Positions 26,280-35,408 are shown, counted from the stretch's first letter. The stretch is 58,699 nucleotides of DNA from CAYVHB01 sp964450865 (GCA_964450865.1 CAYVHB010000019.1:1-58699), one strand, 5' to 3'. A program made the numbers and translations. The notes: generated by a model from the sequence alone, not told the origin.

Positions 26280-28751
26280 TCAATTCATTTCCAGCAGTTC
26301 CAGATCGTTGTACCAGGCCCAGAATGTCGTGATATCCGGCGTGACCGTAGCCATTTTGACGCGCTCGGCACTGAACAGGATACAATTCTGGCGCTGGTAG
26401 ATCGGAATTTCCACGGCCCAGTCAAGGATAATATCCAGGCAGGCTTTATAAGTGGCTTTGCGGAAAGTCTGGTCATCGCTGGTGCGGGCTTCCATCATCA
26501 GGCGGTCCAGGTTCGCATCCTGGATATGATAATGATTGGATCCTGTCGCGCCCGGCTTGCCCACGATATTGCCGGAAAAATAAATCTGGTACATATCCGG
26601 ATCAATCGTCGCATTCCAGGCCGCGCACCAGAGCTCCTGGGTACCGGCGCTCAGCTTGTCCCACAGCACATTGGAATCTGACGGATCGTTGATGACCAGG
26701 TTCAGTCCGATCGTGGCGAAGGCGTCCCTGGCTTTGCTCAGCAGCATGAAGGACGGGTGATCACCCTTGCCATCGGCCGGAACGATCACTTCATATTCAA
26801 GCTTCGCACCTTTCGGAGCGCCAGTCAGTTTGCCGCTGGCCTGGTCGAAAGTGTAGCCGGCGGCCTTGAAACAGGATACGGCTGTCTGCAAGGCGGCTGC
26901 GTATTTATCGTCCGCTGTCATGGCTGATGTATACACCGGTTTGCCATCCGTACCGGTTGAATAGGCCGGTTTGTAACCTTCATCGGTCTTCTGCGGCGCA
27001 GCCCACGAGGTACTGGAGATCGGATAATTGATGACGGTAGCCCGTTCGCCATAATAACTGTCAACAGCCAGGTCGCGGTATACCGCCAGAACTGTGGCCA
27101 GGCCTTTGCGCAGGTTTTTGCTGGCTGCCGAGCCCGGATCGCTGCCAACCTTGACAGTATCGGCATTGATCCCGATGTACCCATAACCCAGGTTGTCGAC
27201 CGTTGATGTGACCAGCTTGTCGCCGGAAATCTGGCCATTGCTGTTATAACTACCGATTTCCGTGACCGCATCGCTGCTGAAACTGGGATCCGTGATGTCA
27301 ACCGTGCCTGTGCCGACAGCTGATACTTTGTCAGAATCAAGGGTTTCCTTGAATTGCATATACTGGATTTCAGGCTGGCCATTGTAATAAAATTCATTGG
27401 CCTCAAAATAGACCGTCTTGTTCTCATATTTGATAAATTTATAAGGACCGGCACCCATCGGCCGGGTTGTCCTGGCCTGTACGGTTGAAAGATCAGTCCG
27501 TTTAAACCCGAACTGATTGGCGGCATAATTATACTGTGCCGGATCGCCGTAATAATGCAGGGGGGTGACCGTAATTCCCAGGCTGTAAATAGCCGTGGCG
27601 TCATAACCTTTGACAGTCACCTGGACGACCGTGTCACTCTGCTTTTTGATGCCGGTGATATTGGGAATACCCTGGCCGCCCATCGTCGTGTCCTGCGGGC
27701 CCCATTCGGCAATGAAGGCCGCGCGGGTCTTTTCGACAATGGATGTGCCTTCGGAATCGGACGTCTCCACACGCCAGTAGGCGTCCGGATCTCCCTTGTA
27801 TTTCAGGTAAGTCTCCTGGTAGTAATCATCAATCGTCGGGTATTCTTTATTGGCCAGATTCCACGTCTTGCCGGAAGGGGCGGCCAGAACACCGTCCTTG
27901 ACCGAACCGAAACCCCAGAGTGCCATACCCAGCGCAATCTGCAGGCCGGGGGTGGCTGTTACCTCGGTATCCTTGAAGCCGATGGTGCCTTCCGCTTCAC
28001 CCAGGTATTTGGCCATGACATAATCAACAATGGCCTGGACATCGGCTGTCCAGTTGCTCTGCATGACTTTCCAGAGGTAAAACTGCTGCTCTTCAGTCCA
28101 GGCATCCCCGGCTGCCCGTTTATGTTTGCTGCCAGCCTTCAGCATGTCATCATACAGCTGGTTATACTTGTCATAAACAGCGCTGGTGGTCTGGGTGCGA
28201 TAATCGTTGAGGCCCTCGATAGCAACCGAGTAGACGGTGCTTGCGCCGTTGTAAGCCGGATCAAGGTAAACATAATAGGAGAAGATGATGTCATCAGCGG
28301 TCATCAGCTTGCCGTCGCTGAACCTGACATCATTGCGGATCGTCCAGGTGTAAACAGTCCTGTTGCTGGCCTTGTCGTACTGGACATCCACGTCGGCAAT
28401 CCCATTATAGGTATAATCTTTACCGTTGTAGGGGATCGTTTCGCCGGCGATCGCCTTGTAGACGATGCCACCGGTGCGGTCCGTGGTCAGCAGGCTGAGC
28501 GAAGTCATCGCGGCAACTTCCGCATCATAGGCGCTTTCCGAGAAAAACGGGCTGAACTTCTCGCTGAAAGCTGAATAGCCGACGACCAGCGGTTTAGCCT
28601 GGACCGGAGGGGCGGACGTGGTTGTGACAACGGTGGCCGGGCTGGTCGTTGCTTCGCTGGTTGCCGGCCTGGTACAGGCGGCTATCCAGCTAGAACTCAT
28701 CGCCAGGATGATAACCAGGACAAGCATTCTGAACAACTGTTTGTGGCGCAT
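26280..28751 (-). CDS. oppA: Oligopeptide-binding lipoprotein OppA (family 5 solute-binding protein)
   Basis: An 823-residue lipoprotein. A signal sequence with the lipobox WIAAC (Cys26) leads to a Thr/Ala/Pro-rich linker, then the family 5 fold: YTWTIRNDVRFSDGKLMTADD is the characteristic peptide-binding strand. It is about 250 residues longer than usual, with extra segments between about 170 and 340 (AGDAWTEEQQFYLWKVMQ region). Both OppA and OppC are enlarged, so the additions may interact. First gene of oppABCDF. Confidence 0.93.
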   Translation of the reverse strand: MRHKQLFRMLVLVIILAMSSSWIAACTRPATSEATTSPATVVTTTSAPPVQAKPLVVGYSAFSEKFSPFFSESAYDAEVAAMTSLSLLTTDRTGGIVYKAIAGETIPYNGKDYTYNGIADVDVQYDKASNRTVYTWTIRNDVRFSDGKLMTADDIIFSYYVYLDPAYNGASTVYSVAIEGLNDYRTQTTSAVYDKYNQLYDDMLKAGSKHKRAAGDAWTEEQQFYLWKVMQSNWTADVQAIVDYVMAKYLGEAEGTIGFKDTEVTATPGLQIALGMALWGFGSVKDGVLAAPSGKTWNLANKEYPTIDDYYQETYLKYKGDPDAYWRVETSDSEGTSIVEKTRAAFIAEWGPQDTTMGGQGIPNITGIKKQSDTVVQVTVKGYDATAIYSLGITVTPLHYYGDPAQYNYAANQFGFKRTDLSTVQARTTRPMGAGPYKFIKYENKTVYFEANEFYYNGQPEIQYMQFKETLDSDKVSAVGTGTVDITDPSFSSDAVTEIGSYNSNGQISGDKLVTSTVDNLGYGYIGINADTVKVGSDPGSAASKNLRKGLATVLAVYRDLAVDSYYGERATVINYPISSTSWAAPQKTDEGYKPAYSTGTDGKPVYTSAMTADDKYAAALQTAVSCFKAAGYTFDQASGKLTGAPKGAKLEYEVIVPADGKGDHPSFMLLSKARDAFATIGLNLVINDPSDSNVLWDKLSAGTQELWCAAWNATIDPDMYQIYFSGNIVGKPGATGSNHYHIQDANLDRLMMEARTSDDQTFRKATYKACLDIILDWAVEIPIYQRQNCILFSAERVKMATVTPDITTFWAWYNDLELLEMN

Positions 28752-28898
28752 TATTGGGCTCCTCCTGCACTGATCTGATTGTCCGGATCAGCCACTTCCC
28801 CGTCGGGCAGCCCGCAATCCGGATCCATCAATAGGGTTGCTGGATCCGGCTGTCTCTAATATCCCATCGCCGATCACAGCGCACCCAACATGAATATT

Positions 28899-28927
28899 AT
28901 GCTAGCATCCGGGTAACAAATTGGCAA
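28899..28927 (-). promoter_or_regulatory. Candidate opp operon promoter
   Basis: On the minus strand TTGCCA (28927-28922), a 17-bp spacer and TAGCAT (28904-28899), some 150 nt before oppA. The -10 is weak and TAATAT overlaps it by shift. The leader holds a pair of ggatcc-centred inverted segments near 28820-28850. Confidence 0.4.
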
Positions 28928-29019
28928 GATAATCCAAAATTAAAGGCGCCTGATTGACGCCTTGACTGGAAGTCTACCCTGTGAAAACCTGATTCGTTCG
29001 TCTTACAGGTGCACCAGGC

Positions 29020-29349
29020 TTATTCTTCTTCAAAAACCAGTTCGTTGGGTTTGACCATGCCGAGATTTTCGCGGGCAACATGTTCAATATAGGCGTCGGT
29101 ATCCACTTGCATCTGCAAGGCCAGCAATTCAGTCTGTTCGGCCGTCACCGCTGCCAGCTGATTCTGCAGCTCAATTTTGCGCTCGGCAACCCGCTGCAGC
29201 TGCACTTCCTGCTGAAAATAGAGAGCCACAGTCGAAGCTACCGCAAAAACCAGGCCCAGGCAGATTAAAATGCGCATGAATATCCGGCGACCACCAATGG
29301 CTGGCAGGCGTTTGCGGGGGACACGCGAGGACTTGATTGTCTTCATCAT
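29020..29349 (-). CDS. divIC: DivIC/FtsB-like septum formation initiator
   Basis: A 109-residue bitopic membrane protein of the divisome. A basic cytoplasmic N-terminus (KSSRVPRKRLPAIGGRR) precedes one membrane segment (ILICLGLVFAVASTVALYF), a coiled coil (QLQRVAERKIELQNQLAAV) and the family end YIEHVARENLGMVKPNELVF. The ATG at 29349 has GGAGGT 7 nt upstream. Position near rqcP/mazG matches Bacillus, but the sporulation genes that lie between in Bacillus (yabP, yabQ) are absent. Confidence 0.9.
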   Translation of the reverse strand: MMKTIKSSRVPRKRLPAIGGRRIFMRILICLGLVFAVASTVALYFQQEVQLQRVAERKIELQNQLAAVTAEQTELLALQMQVDTDAYIEHVARENLGMVKPNELVFEEE

Positions 29350-29544
29350 CCGGGAACCTCCAGATAACAACAAAAGATTGCGCTAAAAGCAGGGTAACTG
29401 GTTGGGCCACTTTACTTGCCGGGAAAAATCACTGTGCCTGCCAGGACGTGTGACAGTGACGGCAGGCCAGGACGATCCGGCAACATGATCCCTGTATCCA
29501 TTTAAGCACCGGGAAGAAAATCTGGCAAATAGCGACCTCAAGAT

Positions 29545-29580
29545 AAAGGCGGCCTGGGCCCATGCCCAGCCGCCTTTTTG
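29545..29580 (-). terminator. Terminator after rqcP
   Basis: AAAGGCGGC / GCCGCCTTT arms with an internal GGGC/GCCC pair and a T-run on the plus strand (TTTTT at 29573-29577). It lies 40 bp past the rqcP stop and probably works in both directions. Confidence 0.75.
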
Positions 29581-29621
29581 CCGGATTTAATCCAAATGTA
29601 ATCAAATCGCAATTTTAATAT

Positions 29622-29885
29622 TTACTCCCGCAAGGCGTCGCCGGCCTCGATTATTTCATACAGGCTGGCCGCCTCATCCTTGCGCACGGTTTCCTTAACC
29701 GCCAGGACGCGAATGCTGGAATGCCCGGTCCCGAAGGCAATGCCCAGGATGTCCCCGGGCTTGACCTCGCTGCCTGGCTTGGCTGGCCGGCCATTGATGG
29801 TGACCCGGCCGGCCGTGCAGACCTCGTTGGCGATTGTCCGGCGTTTGATGACCCGCGATACTTTCAGGAATTTGTCAAGACGCAT
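29622..29885 (-). CDS. rqcP: RqcP-like S4-domain ribosome quality-control protein
   Basis: An 87-residue S4 RNA-binding protein of the YabO/RqcP family, known to bind obstructed 50S subunits and support RqcH alanine tailing. Motif: MRLDKFLKVSRVIKRRTIA, then AGRVTINGRPAKPGSEVKPGD. The ATG at 29885 has AGGAGG 7 nt upstream and overlaps the 3' end of mazG by 11 bp. Confidence 0.92.
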   Translation of the reverse strand: MRLDKFLKVSRVIKRRTIANEVCTAGRVTINGRPAKPGSEVKPGDILGIAFGTGHSSIRVLAVKETVRKDEAASLYEIIEAGDALRE

Positions 29886-30837
29886 CGGCTTCCTCCTGCT
29901 TGGCGACAGCCCACAGTTCATCCATTTCGTTCAATGTCATGTTATCAAAGACCAGGCCTTCGGCCCTGGCCAACTGTTCCATGCGGGTAAAGCGCCGGAT
30001 GAATTTATCAGTACTCTGGCTGGCAGCCATTTCCGGCTGGACCTTGAGATGCCGGGCATAGTTGACGACGGCGAACAGCAAGTCGCCAACTTCTGCAGCC
30101 ACGAGCCGGCCGCCCTGTTCATGGCTGATGGTGCCGGCAGCCGTCTGCACCGCTGCGTCCTGTACGGAGGCTTCAATTTCCGCCAGTTCTTCGAGAATCT
30201 TCTGGCGAGGCCCGGCCGGGCTGTCCCAGTCAAAGCCGACCTGGGCAGCTTTCTGCTGGACCTTATAAGACCGCTGCAGGGCCGGCAAGGAGCGCGGCAC
30301 ATCCTGCAAGACCTCGGACTGACTGCGCAGCCCCTTCTCTTTGAGCTTGTTTTTCTCCCACGTATCAAGCACCGCTTCCGGCGTATCGGCCTGATCCTGG
30401 CCGAAGAGATGCGTGTGGCGGGAGATCAGCTTGCGACAAATGCCGGCTATCACATCATCGAAGGTGAACTGGTCTTTTTCGCTGGCCATCTGGGCATGAA
30501 AAACGACTTGCATCAGGACGTCGCCCAGTTCATCACACAAACGCTCCGGCTTTTCACTGTCAATCGCGTCGATGGCTTCATAGGCTTCTTCAAGCAGGTT
30601 TTTCTTGATCGAATCATGGGTCTGGACCCGGTCCCATGGGCAACCCCGGTCACTGCGCAAAAAAGCCATGATCGCCCGCAACTCATCGATGCTGTAGTGA
30701 TCCTTGACGGTAAAAGTGTCGGCAGAAGGTGCTTGGGCGGATGGAATGGGACTGCCGGCAGAAGATTCGATCGTCACTCGGCTGTCCGGTATCAGTCCGG
30801 TTGCGGGCGGGGCATTGACAGGTGGTATTTCTGTCAT
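29875..30837 (-). CDS. mazG: Nucleoside triphosphate pyrophosphohydrolase MazG
   Basis: A 320-residue all-alpha NTP pyrophosphatase that hydrolyses (d)NTPs to monophosphates. Two MazG domains: the first with CPWDRVQTHDSIKKNLLEEAYE and LCDELGDVLMQVVFHAQ (acidic EExxE and ExxD metal ligands), the second with ILEELAEIE and EVGDLLFAVVNYARHL. A Pro/Ser-rich N-terminal extension of about 45 residues precedes the first domain. The upstream YabN methylase domain found in Bacillus is absent. The ATG at 30837 follows AAAGGA. Confidence 0.95.
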   Translation of the reverse strand: MTEIPPVNAPPATGLIPDSRVTIESSAGSPIPSAQAPSADTFTVKDHYSIDELRAIMAFLRSDRGCPWDRVQTHDSIKKNLLEEAYEAIDAIDSEKPERLCDELGDVLMQVVFHAQMASEKDQFTFDDVIAGICRKLISRHTHLFGQDQADTPEAVLDTWEKNKLKEKGLRSQSEVLQDVPRSLPALQRSYKVQQKAAQVGFDWDSPAGPRQKILEELAEIEASVQDAAVQTAAGTISHEQGGRLVAAEVGDLLFAVVNYARHLKVQPEMAASQSTDKFIRRFTRMEQLARAEGLVFDNMTLNEMDELWAVAKQEEADAS

Positions 30838-30872
30838 GACAGCTATCCTTTCTGTACAATCAATTCTATCGC

Positions 30873-30955
30873 TCAATCAGGTAGTCTGTTTACTTCATTC
30901 TTTCGTTCAATCAGGCGGCCTGTTTGCGTAATCAGCTGGCCTGTTTGCTCATGGT
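30873..30955. repeat. Three imperfect aatcag...ctgttt repeats upstream of mazG
   Basis: aatcaggtagtctgttt, aatcaggcggcctgttt and aatcagctggcctgttt occur at about 30875, 30909 and 30930, just upstream of mazG. The offsets are 34 and 21 bp. Role unknown. Confidence 0.6.
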
Positions 30956-30973
30956 TTCGGTTTGATCAATTTT

Positions 30974-31234
30974 TTATTCAAGCCAGCGGATCTGAAACCG
31001 GTCAAAGTAGACCGTTTCGGTGAATTGTCCGGCAAAGAACAGCGTCTGGTGGAAACGGGCAAATTCACGGGTGTTTTTGTCCAGCCAGAGTGGAATGGGT
31101 ATATCCAGAGCCCGGCATAATGCAATCAGGCAACGCTCCAGGACGGCAGAAAAGCTCAGTTCGCCCCGCTCGATATCAACAATTTCGGTGCCCACTAATA
31201 GATTGCCGCGGAACACCCTTCCTTCCAGACGCAT
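30974..31234 (-). CDS. Conserved small protein of unknown function
   Basis: An 86-residue soluble protein, MRLEGRVFRGNLLVGTEIVD at the N-terminus and FTETVYFDRFQIRWLE at the end, with the internal stretch PIPLWLDKNTREFARFHQT. From memory this WLDKN...F pattern recurs in small uncharacterised Clostridia proteins, but I cannot name a family. I start at the ATG at 31234, 9 nt after AGGTGG. A second ATG at 31303 with an identical ribosome binding site is in the same frame and would add 23 residues; it results from a 69-bp duplication. Confidence 0.7.
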   Translation of the reverse strand: MRLEGRVFRGNLLVGTEIVDIERGELSFSAVLERCLIALCRALDIPIPLWLDKNTREFARFHQTLFFAGQFTETVYFDRFQIRWLE

Positions 31235-31334
31235 CCTTATTATCCACCTAGTCCAGTTGTTTGATCGCAGACGGCGATGGCACGCCGTTCTGACGACAGT
31301 CATCCTTATTATCCACCTGGCCAGTTGTTTGATG
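31232..31334. repeat. 69-bp-offset duplication carrying a ribosome binding site and start codon
   Basis: A roughly 34-bp segment (catccttattatccacct plus ccagttgtttgat) is present at 31232-31266 and again at 31301-31334. On the minus strand each copy reads AGGTGGATAATAAGGATG, a complete initiation region, and both ATGs are in frame. Confidence 0.85.
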
Positions 31335-31431
31335 GCCCGGCAACAGGCAGGTAACAGCGCTATTGTACCACAAAAGCCGTCAACATCGAAAAGGGACGGG
31401 GTGAAGCGGTCAGGTCCAGGCCGTGGGAAGT

Positions 31432-31932
31432 TCATTCACTTTCAGATGCTCCGAGATGCAGGGGGGCGACGACGGCTGCAGTCAGGCGGATCAGGTCATC
31501 GGGAGCCAGCAAGACCTGACAGCCGCGGATTCCCGCGCTCACAGCCAGGCGCGTCTGTAGCCGGCACGCGCTGTCGATGTAGGTAGGCAGCTTCTTTTTC
31601 ATGCCGACCGGCGAACAGCCACCCCGGATATAACCGGTTACAGCCAGCAAATCTTGCTGGGGGATCAATTCAACCCGCTTGTTCTGGCTGATCATGGCCA
31701 GTTGCTTGAGGTCGACCGTCTGATCGACGGGCAGACAGCAGACCAGATAACCATGACGGTCACCATGGGCAACAAGGGTTTTGTAGACCTGGCTGGCCTC
31801 AAGCCCTATTTGCTGCGCGACCTTCACGCCCGTCAGATCGTCCGGATCAACCGGATATGTCACGACCTGATAGGGAATTTTGGCCTGGTCCAGCTGGCGC
31901 ATCGCGTTTGTTTTCGGCGGTTTGGCAGACAT
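31432..31932 (-). CDS. ybaK: YbaK/EbsC family Cys-tRNA(Pro) deacylase
   Basis: A 166-residue editing enzyme predicted to hydrolyse Cys mis-attached to tRNA-Pro. Motifs: KTNAMRQLDQAKIPYQVVTY at the N-terminus, VYKTLVAHGDRHGYLVCCLP with the Lys needed for activity, and GYIRGGCSPVGMKKKLPTY. GAGGT precedes the ATG. The gene is upstream of the 86-residue small protein on the same strand. Confidence 0.93.
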   Translation of the reverse strand: MSAKPPKTNAMRQLDQAKIPYQVVTYPVDPDDLTGVKVAQQIGLEASQVYKTLVAHGDRHGYLVCCLPVDQTVDLKQLAMISQNKRVELIPQQDLLAVTGYIRGGCSPVGMKKKLPTYIDSACRLQTRLAVSAGIRGCQVLLAPDDLIRLTAAVVAPLHLGASESE

Positions 31933-32096
31933 GGCAATACCTCACATTAAAAAACAGATAATTGGAACTAAAAAGCGGCATTTTCTGAGTATCGGAACGT
32001 TAATATTTCAGCATTAATTTATACCCTGACTTCTAAGATATAGATATACGCCCAATATCCATGTACATTTCCCCCAGGCTTCAGGAGGACTATCGC

Positions 32097-33131
32097 ATGG
32101 CAAAACCGCAACGGCCCGACCCATTCCTGAATCTCGATGACGGCAACAAGATCTATATCGGCGATATTGAGCCATTTACCGGCTGGCTGCAAATTCACAC
32201 CCCGCCGACACGCCTGGATCAGGGTTATATCTGCCAGATCCAGACTGCGGATGACTGGCCAGCCGATCTCTACATTGCCGATCCGGCCTGGATCCAGGCC
32301 CAGCGCCAGACCCTGGAACGGGCCAACGCGCTGGCCCAGCGCCATCCGTATGCCCGCGGCGGTCCGCTGATCCTGCACGAGGGAACCTGCAATCATGGCC
32401 AGCATGCCTTTTTGCTGGTCGATGTGCCCAGCCATGTTGCCCGGATCGGTCCGCAAGACCTGAAAAGTGTCATGGTGTGCATGGAAATCGCCAGCCAGAC
32501 CGCGGTTTATCTGCACCAGCGCCATCAGCTGGCCGGGCCTTCCATTCCGGGCAACGACTGGGCCCAGCATATTATCATCGCCTATGACCGGCTGGAGAAG
32601 ACCGTTCGGGCCAACGGTCTTGATCTGGCCTTGCTGCGCCAGGCCCGGGCGCTTTTTGACGACCGCAAGGCCTGCCTGAATAACCGCCCCGACAGCATGC
32701 TGTACGGTCGCATGACCCTGGATTGCATGGCACGCCGGGCCAATGGTGTCATGCATTATCTGGAGCCGCTGCCTTACGCCCACGGTGATCCCTGGTATGA
32801 TCTGCGGACGATTATTACGGAGATCCATCCGCGCAGCTTTGTCGTGGCCAGCTCGCTGATCGATGCTTACACCGGAATGATGGCCTCGGTTCAGTTTTTT
32901 AATTGCCTGGCAATCTACGCCATTGTTGACGCCCTTAAACTGTACGCAGATTCCCTGTCTCAGCCTGGTTTCGACCGTTCGGCCGAGGTCCTGCGCTTTC
33001 GCCAGACAGCCCGCCAGCTGCAGAATTTCAACACAACCGTACCCGTCTGGTATAAGCCGTTGAAATGGCGCCCGCGGCAACGGCGCGGCAAGACCCGGCG
33101 TCCGGCAACTGAAACCGGTTCCCGTTCCTGA
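32097..33131 (+). CDS. Aminoglycoside-phosphotransferase-fold protein, probably catalytically degenerate
   Basis: A 344-residue cytoplasmic protein. The C-lobe stretch GDPWYDLRTII (about 240-250) is typical of the APH/choline kinase family, where it follows the catalytic and metal motifs. In active members those read HGDxxxxN and IDF. Here the aligned segments are YGRMTLDCM and MHYLE, so the catalytic Asp, the Asn and the metal Asp all appear replaced. A pseudokinase or regulatory role is likely, though the alignment is by eye. The ATG at 32097 sits 8 nt after AGGAGG. Monocistronic and convergent with the acyl-CoA ligase. The tail is basic (RPRQRRGKTRR). Confidence 0.6.
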   Translation: MAKPQRPDPFLNLDDGNKIYIGDIEPFTGWLQIHTPPTRLDQGYICQIQTADDWPADLYIADPAWIQAQRQTLERANALAQRHPYARGGPLILHEGTCNHGQHAFLLVDVPSHVARIGPQDLKSVMVCMEIASQTAVYLHQRHQLAGPSIPGNDWAQHIIIAYDRLEKTVRANGLDLALLRQARALFDDRKACLNNRPDSMLYGRMTLDCMARRANGVMHYLEPLPYAHGDPWYDLRTIITEIHPRSFVVASSLIDAYTGMMASVQFFNCLAIYAIVDALKLYADSLSQPGFDRSAEVLRFRQTARQLQNFNTTVPVWYKPLKWRPRQRRGKTRRPATETGSRS

Positions 33132-33235
33132 CATATGGCACCTGATGCCGTCATTTCGATGCCGATGCCTGACGCCTGATACCGGTTCCCGATACCGCTG
33201 CATGGCGCCTGATGCCGGTTCCGGCTTTTTTATCG
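33114..33235 (+). repeat. 67-bp-offset duplication of the 3' end of the APH-like gene
   Basis: accggttcccg at 33114 recurs at 33181, and atggcacctgatgccg at 33135 recurs as atggcgcctgatgccg at 33202, both offset by 67 bp. The left copy spans the last codons and stop. Confidence 0.85.
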
Positions 33236-33240
33236 CCCGA

Positions 33241-35049
33241 TCAGTCCGTGCTTTGTCTGCCACTGGCCGTCCGCATGGTCTGGCCTTGTTGTTCCAGCCA
33301 GGCGTGGATCCGGCGCAGTTCATCAGGCCGCCTGACCTTCAGGGTCGTCGTTTTGATCAGGTCCTGTTCAGTCCAGACAAAATATTTAATGGCTTTATAA
33401 GTCGGCATATCCTTGTTGATGGACTTGATCTGGGTCGCCAGCCAGGCACTCAGCTGCTCTGCTGATTCAGCTGCGCCAGCAGGCAGGGCTTCCCGATTGA
33501 TCACGATTTTAGCACTGATATCCACCGTATCATGGCTTGTGGCTTCACCCCAGACGATGGATTCCTTGACACCCTCAATCCGGTTGACCAGGAATTCGAT
33601 CTCTTCGGGGAAGGCTTTCTTGCCATTGGTCAGGACGATCATGGACTTCAGGCGGCCGGTGATATGCAGGCTGCGGGTCTTGTCAAGGAAGCCAATATCA
33701 CCGGTCCTGAACCAGCCATCCTCGGTCATCACTTCAGCGGTTGCTGCCGGATTCTGGTAATAACCCAGCATGACGCTGTCGCTGCGGGTCAGGATCTCGC
33801 CAATCGCGCCCGGCTCCGGCTGACTGGTATCGATCGCCACTTCTACCGTCGCCAGCGGATTACCCACGCTGCCATATACGTTGACGAACCGATTGCAGAC
33901 CGAGATAACCGGCGACGTCTCGGTCAGGCCATATCCGCACCAGAAATCGATACCGATTTCTTCGAAAAACGCCACAACCTGGCGGTCAATGGCGGCCGCT
34001 CCACACACACAAAGCGACAGTCCGCCGCCAAGATTGTCAATGATCTGGCTGAAGACCTTGCGCCGCACATCAATGCGGATTTTGCGCAAAAGGCGGCAGA
34101 CCTTGCGCAGCAGGTTGACTGTCCGCAACTTGCCTGTTTTTTCCAGTTTTTTGTGGATGGTGTGATAAATATTCTCGAAGAGTAACGGCACGGCCAGGAC
34201 GAGATTGATGCGCCACTCTTTCAGGTTGTCGACGAGGTAACGCAGGCCGTCACTGTAGCAGATGCAGCAGCCGAAGGCCAGCAGCAGATACATCCCGATC
34301 GTATTTTCCAGTGTATGGTGCAGGGGCAGCAGCGAAAGGGCCTGCTGGCCGGCGGCCAGGTCAATGGTGGCCATCGCCGCGTTCAGATTGTGCACGATAT
34401 TGCGCTGGCTGAGCATGACACCCTTGGCCATCGCCGTCGTACCGGAGGTAAAAAGCAGCGAGCTCATCCGGGCGGGATCCAGGGGACAATCCATGTATTG
34501 CCGGTCACCGTCCGCGAGGGCGGATGCCCCATCGGCCAGGACAGTGTCAAAATCGCGAAACCGGCTGTCGCGGACCTGCAGATCGGCGGTGACCAGGCCT
34601 TGCCGCATGCAGATAAAATAGCGGATGCGCTGATTGCGGGCTGCTACCGCCAGCGCGATACTGTGATGCTTGGGACCATAAATAAATGCGTCAGCCTCAC
34701 CACGCTGACACAGACTGGCGACCTCATTTTCCGGCAGTTGCTTGTCAATCGGCACCGACACGCCGACGCCATTGATGATTGCACTGTGAGCGATCGCCCA
34801 TTCGTAGCTGTTATCCCCGATGACGACCAGGTGACAACCGGCCAGGCCCAGGCGGAGCAGGCCTGTCCCGAACTGGTCAATCGCCGTTATAAATTCGCTG
34901 TAGGTCCGGACGATCTCTTCTCCACCGGGCTTGAGATGATAACGGAAGGCTGGTGTCTGCGCAAAGCGCCGGGCCCGGTCGCGCAGCATTTCACGCAGGG
35001 TGGCAAAAGGAGCCCGATCATAATGGGGGCGGCCGGTGACTGTCTGCAT
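33241..35049 (-). CDS. AMP-forming acyl-CoA synthetase (long-chain fatty acid-CoA ligase type)
   Basis: A 602-residue ANL-superfamily adenylating enzyme that would activate a fatty acid with ATP and couple it to CoA. The ATP loop LLFTSGTTAMAKGVMLSQRN, YGLTETSPVISV (A5) and WFRTGDIGFLD (A7) are in place, with the C-terminal Lys in a TTTLKVRR context. The ATG at 35049 follows AGGAGG. It stands alone with no visible acyl carrier or transferase partner, so the substrate cannot be specified. Confidence 0.88.
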   Translation of the reverse strand: MQTVTGRPHYDRAPFATLREMLRDRARRFAQTPAFRYHLKPGGEEIVRTYSEFITAIDQFGTGLLRLGLAGCHLVVIGDNSYEWAIAHSAIINGVGVSVPIDKQLPENEVASLCQRGEADAFIYGPKHHSIALAVAARNQRIRYFICMRQGLVTADLQVRDSRFRDFDTVLADGASALADGDRQYMDCPLDPARMSSLLFTSGTTAMAKGVMLSQRNIVHNLNAAMATIDLAAGQQALSLLPLHHTLENTIGMYLLLAFGCCICYSDGLRYLVDNLKEWRINLVLAVPLLFENIYHTIHKKLEKTGKLRTVNLLRKVCRLLRKIRIDVRRKVFSQIIDNLGGGLSLCVCGAAAIDRQVVAFFEEIGIDFWCGYGLTETSPVISVCNRFVNVYGSVGNPLATVEVAIDTSQPEPGAIGEILTRSDSVMLGYYQNPAATAEVMTEDGWFRTGDIGFLDKTRSLHITGRLKSMIVLTNGKKAFPEEIEFLVNRIEGVKESIVWGEATSHDTVDISAKIVINREALPAGAAESAEQLSAWLATQIKSINKDMPTYKAIKYFVWTEQDLIKTTTLKVRRPDELRRIHAWLEQQGQTMRTASGRQSTD

Positions 35050-35408
35050 GGCGAATCCTCCTTGATCCCGGACCAGGCGCTGCCGCGCGCATCGCGGCCG
35101 GCTATTGCTGGTCAATGTGCGGTTTTTCGGTTTATGCATGGCATAATCGATGACAGCTGCTGTCATTTTCTTTCATTCATGATAGCAGACTAGTGGAATA
35201 TTTCTACTGATATTTCAAAAATTGCGGTTGAGCCTGTCATTTGCAGATTAAGCCCGTTATTGGCCGGCTGACAATGTCAATAACCGGGTTTTCAGGACAG
35301 ATTGCCAAGCCCGGCCGGATCCGGTTTTTAGCTGAATTGAGCAGGCGGCAGGTCGCTGGCAGGAAAAACGCGAGGCAAATTCATGACAAATTTATCAGCC
35401 AGACCCTC

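Noticed and set aside
31236..31320. Two DnaA-box-like words (ttatccacc) near 31240 and 31310, possible origin
   Set aside because: They are the complement of duplicated ribosome binding sites; there is no cluster of boxes, no AT-rich unwinding region and no dnaA.
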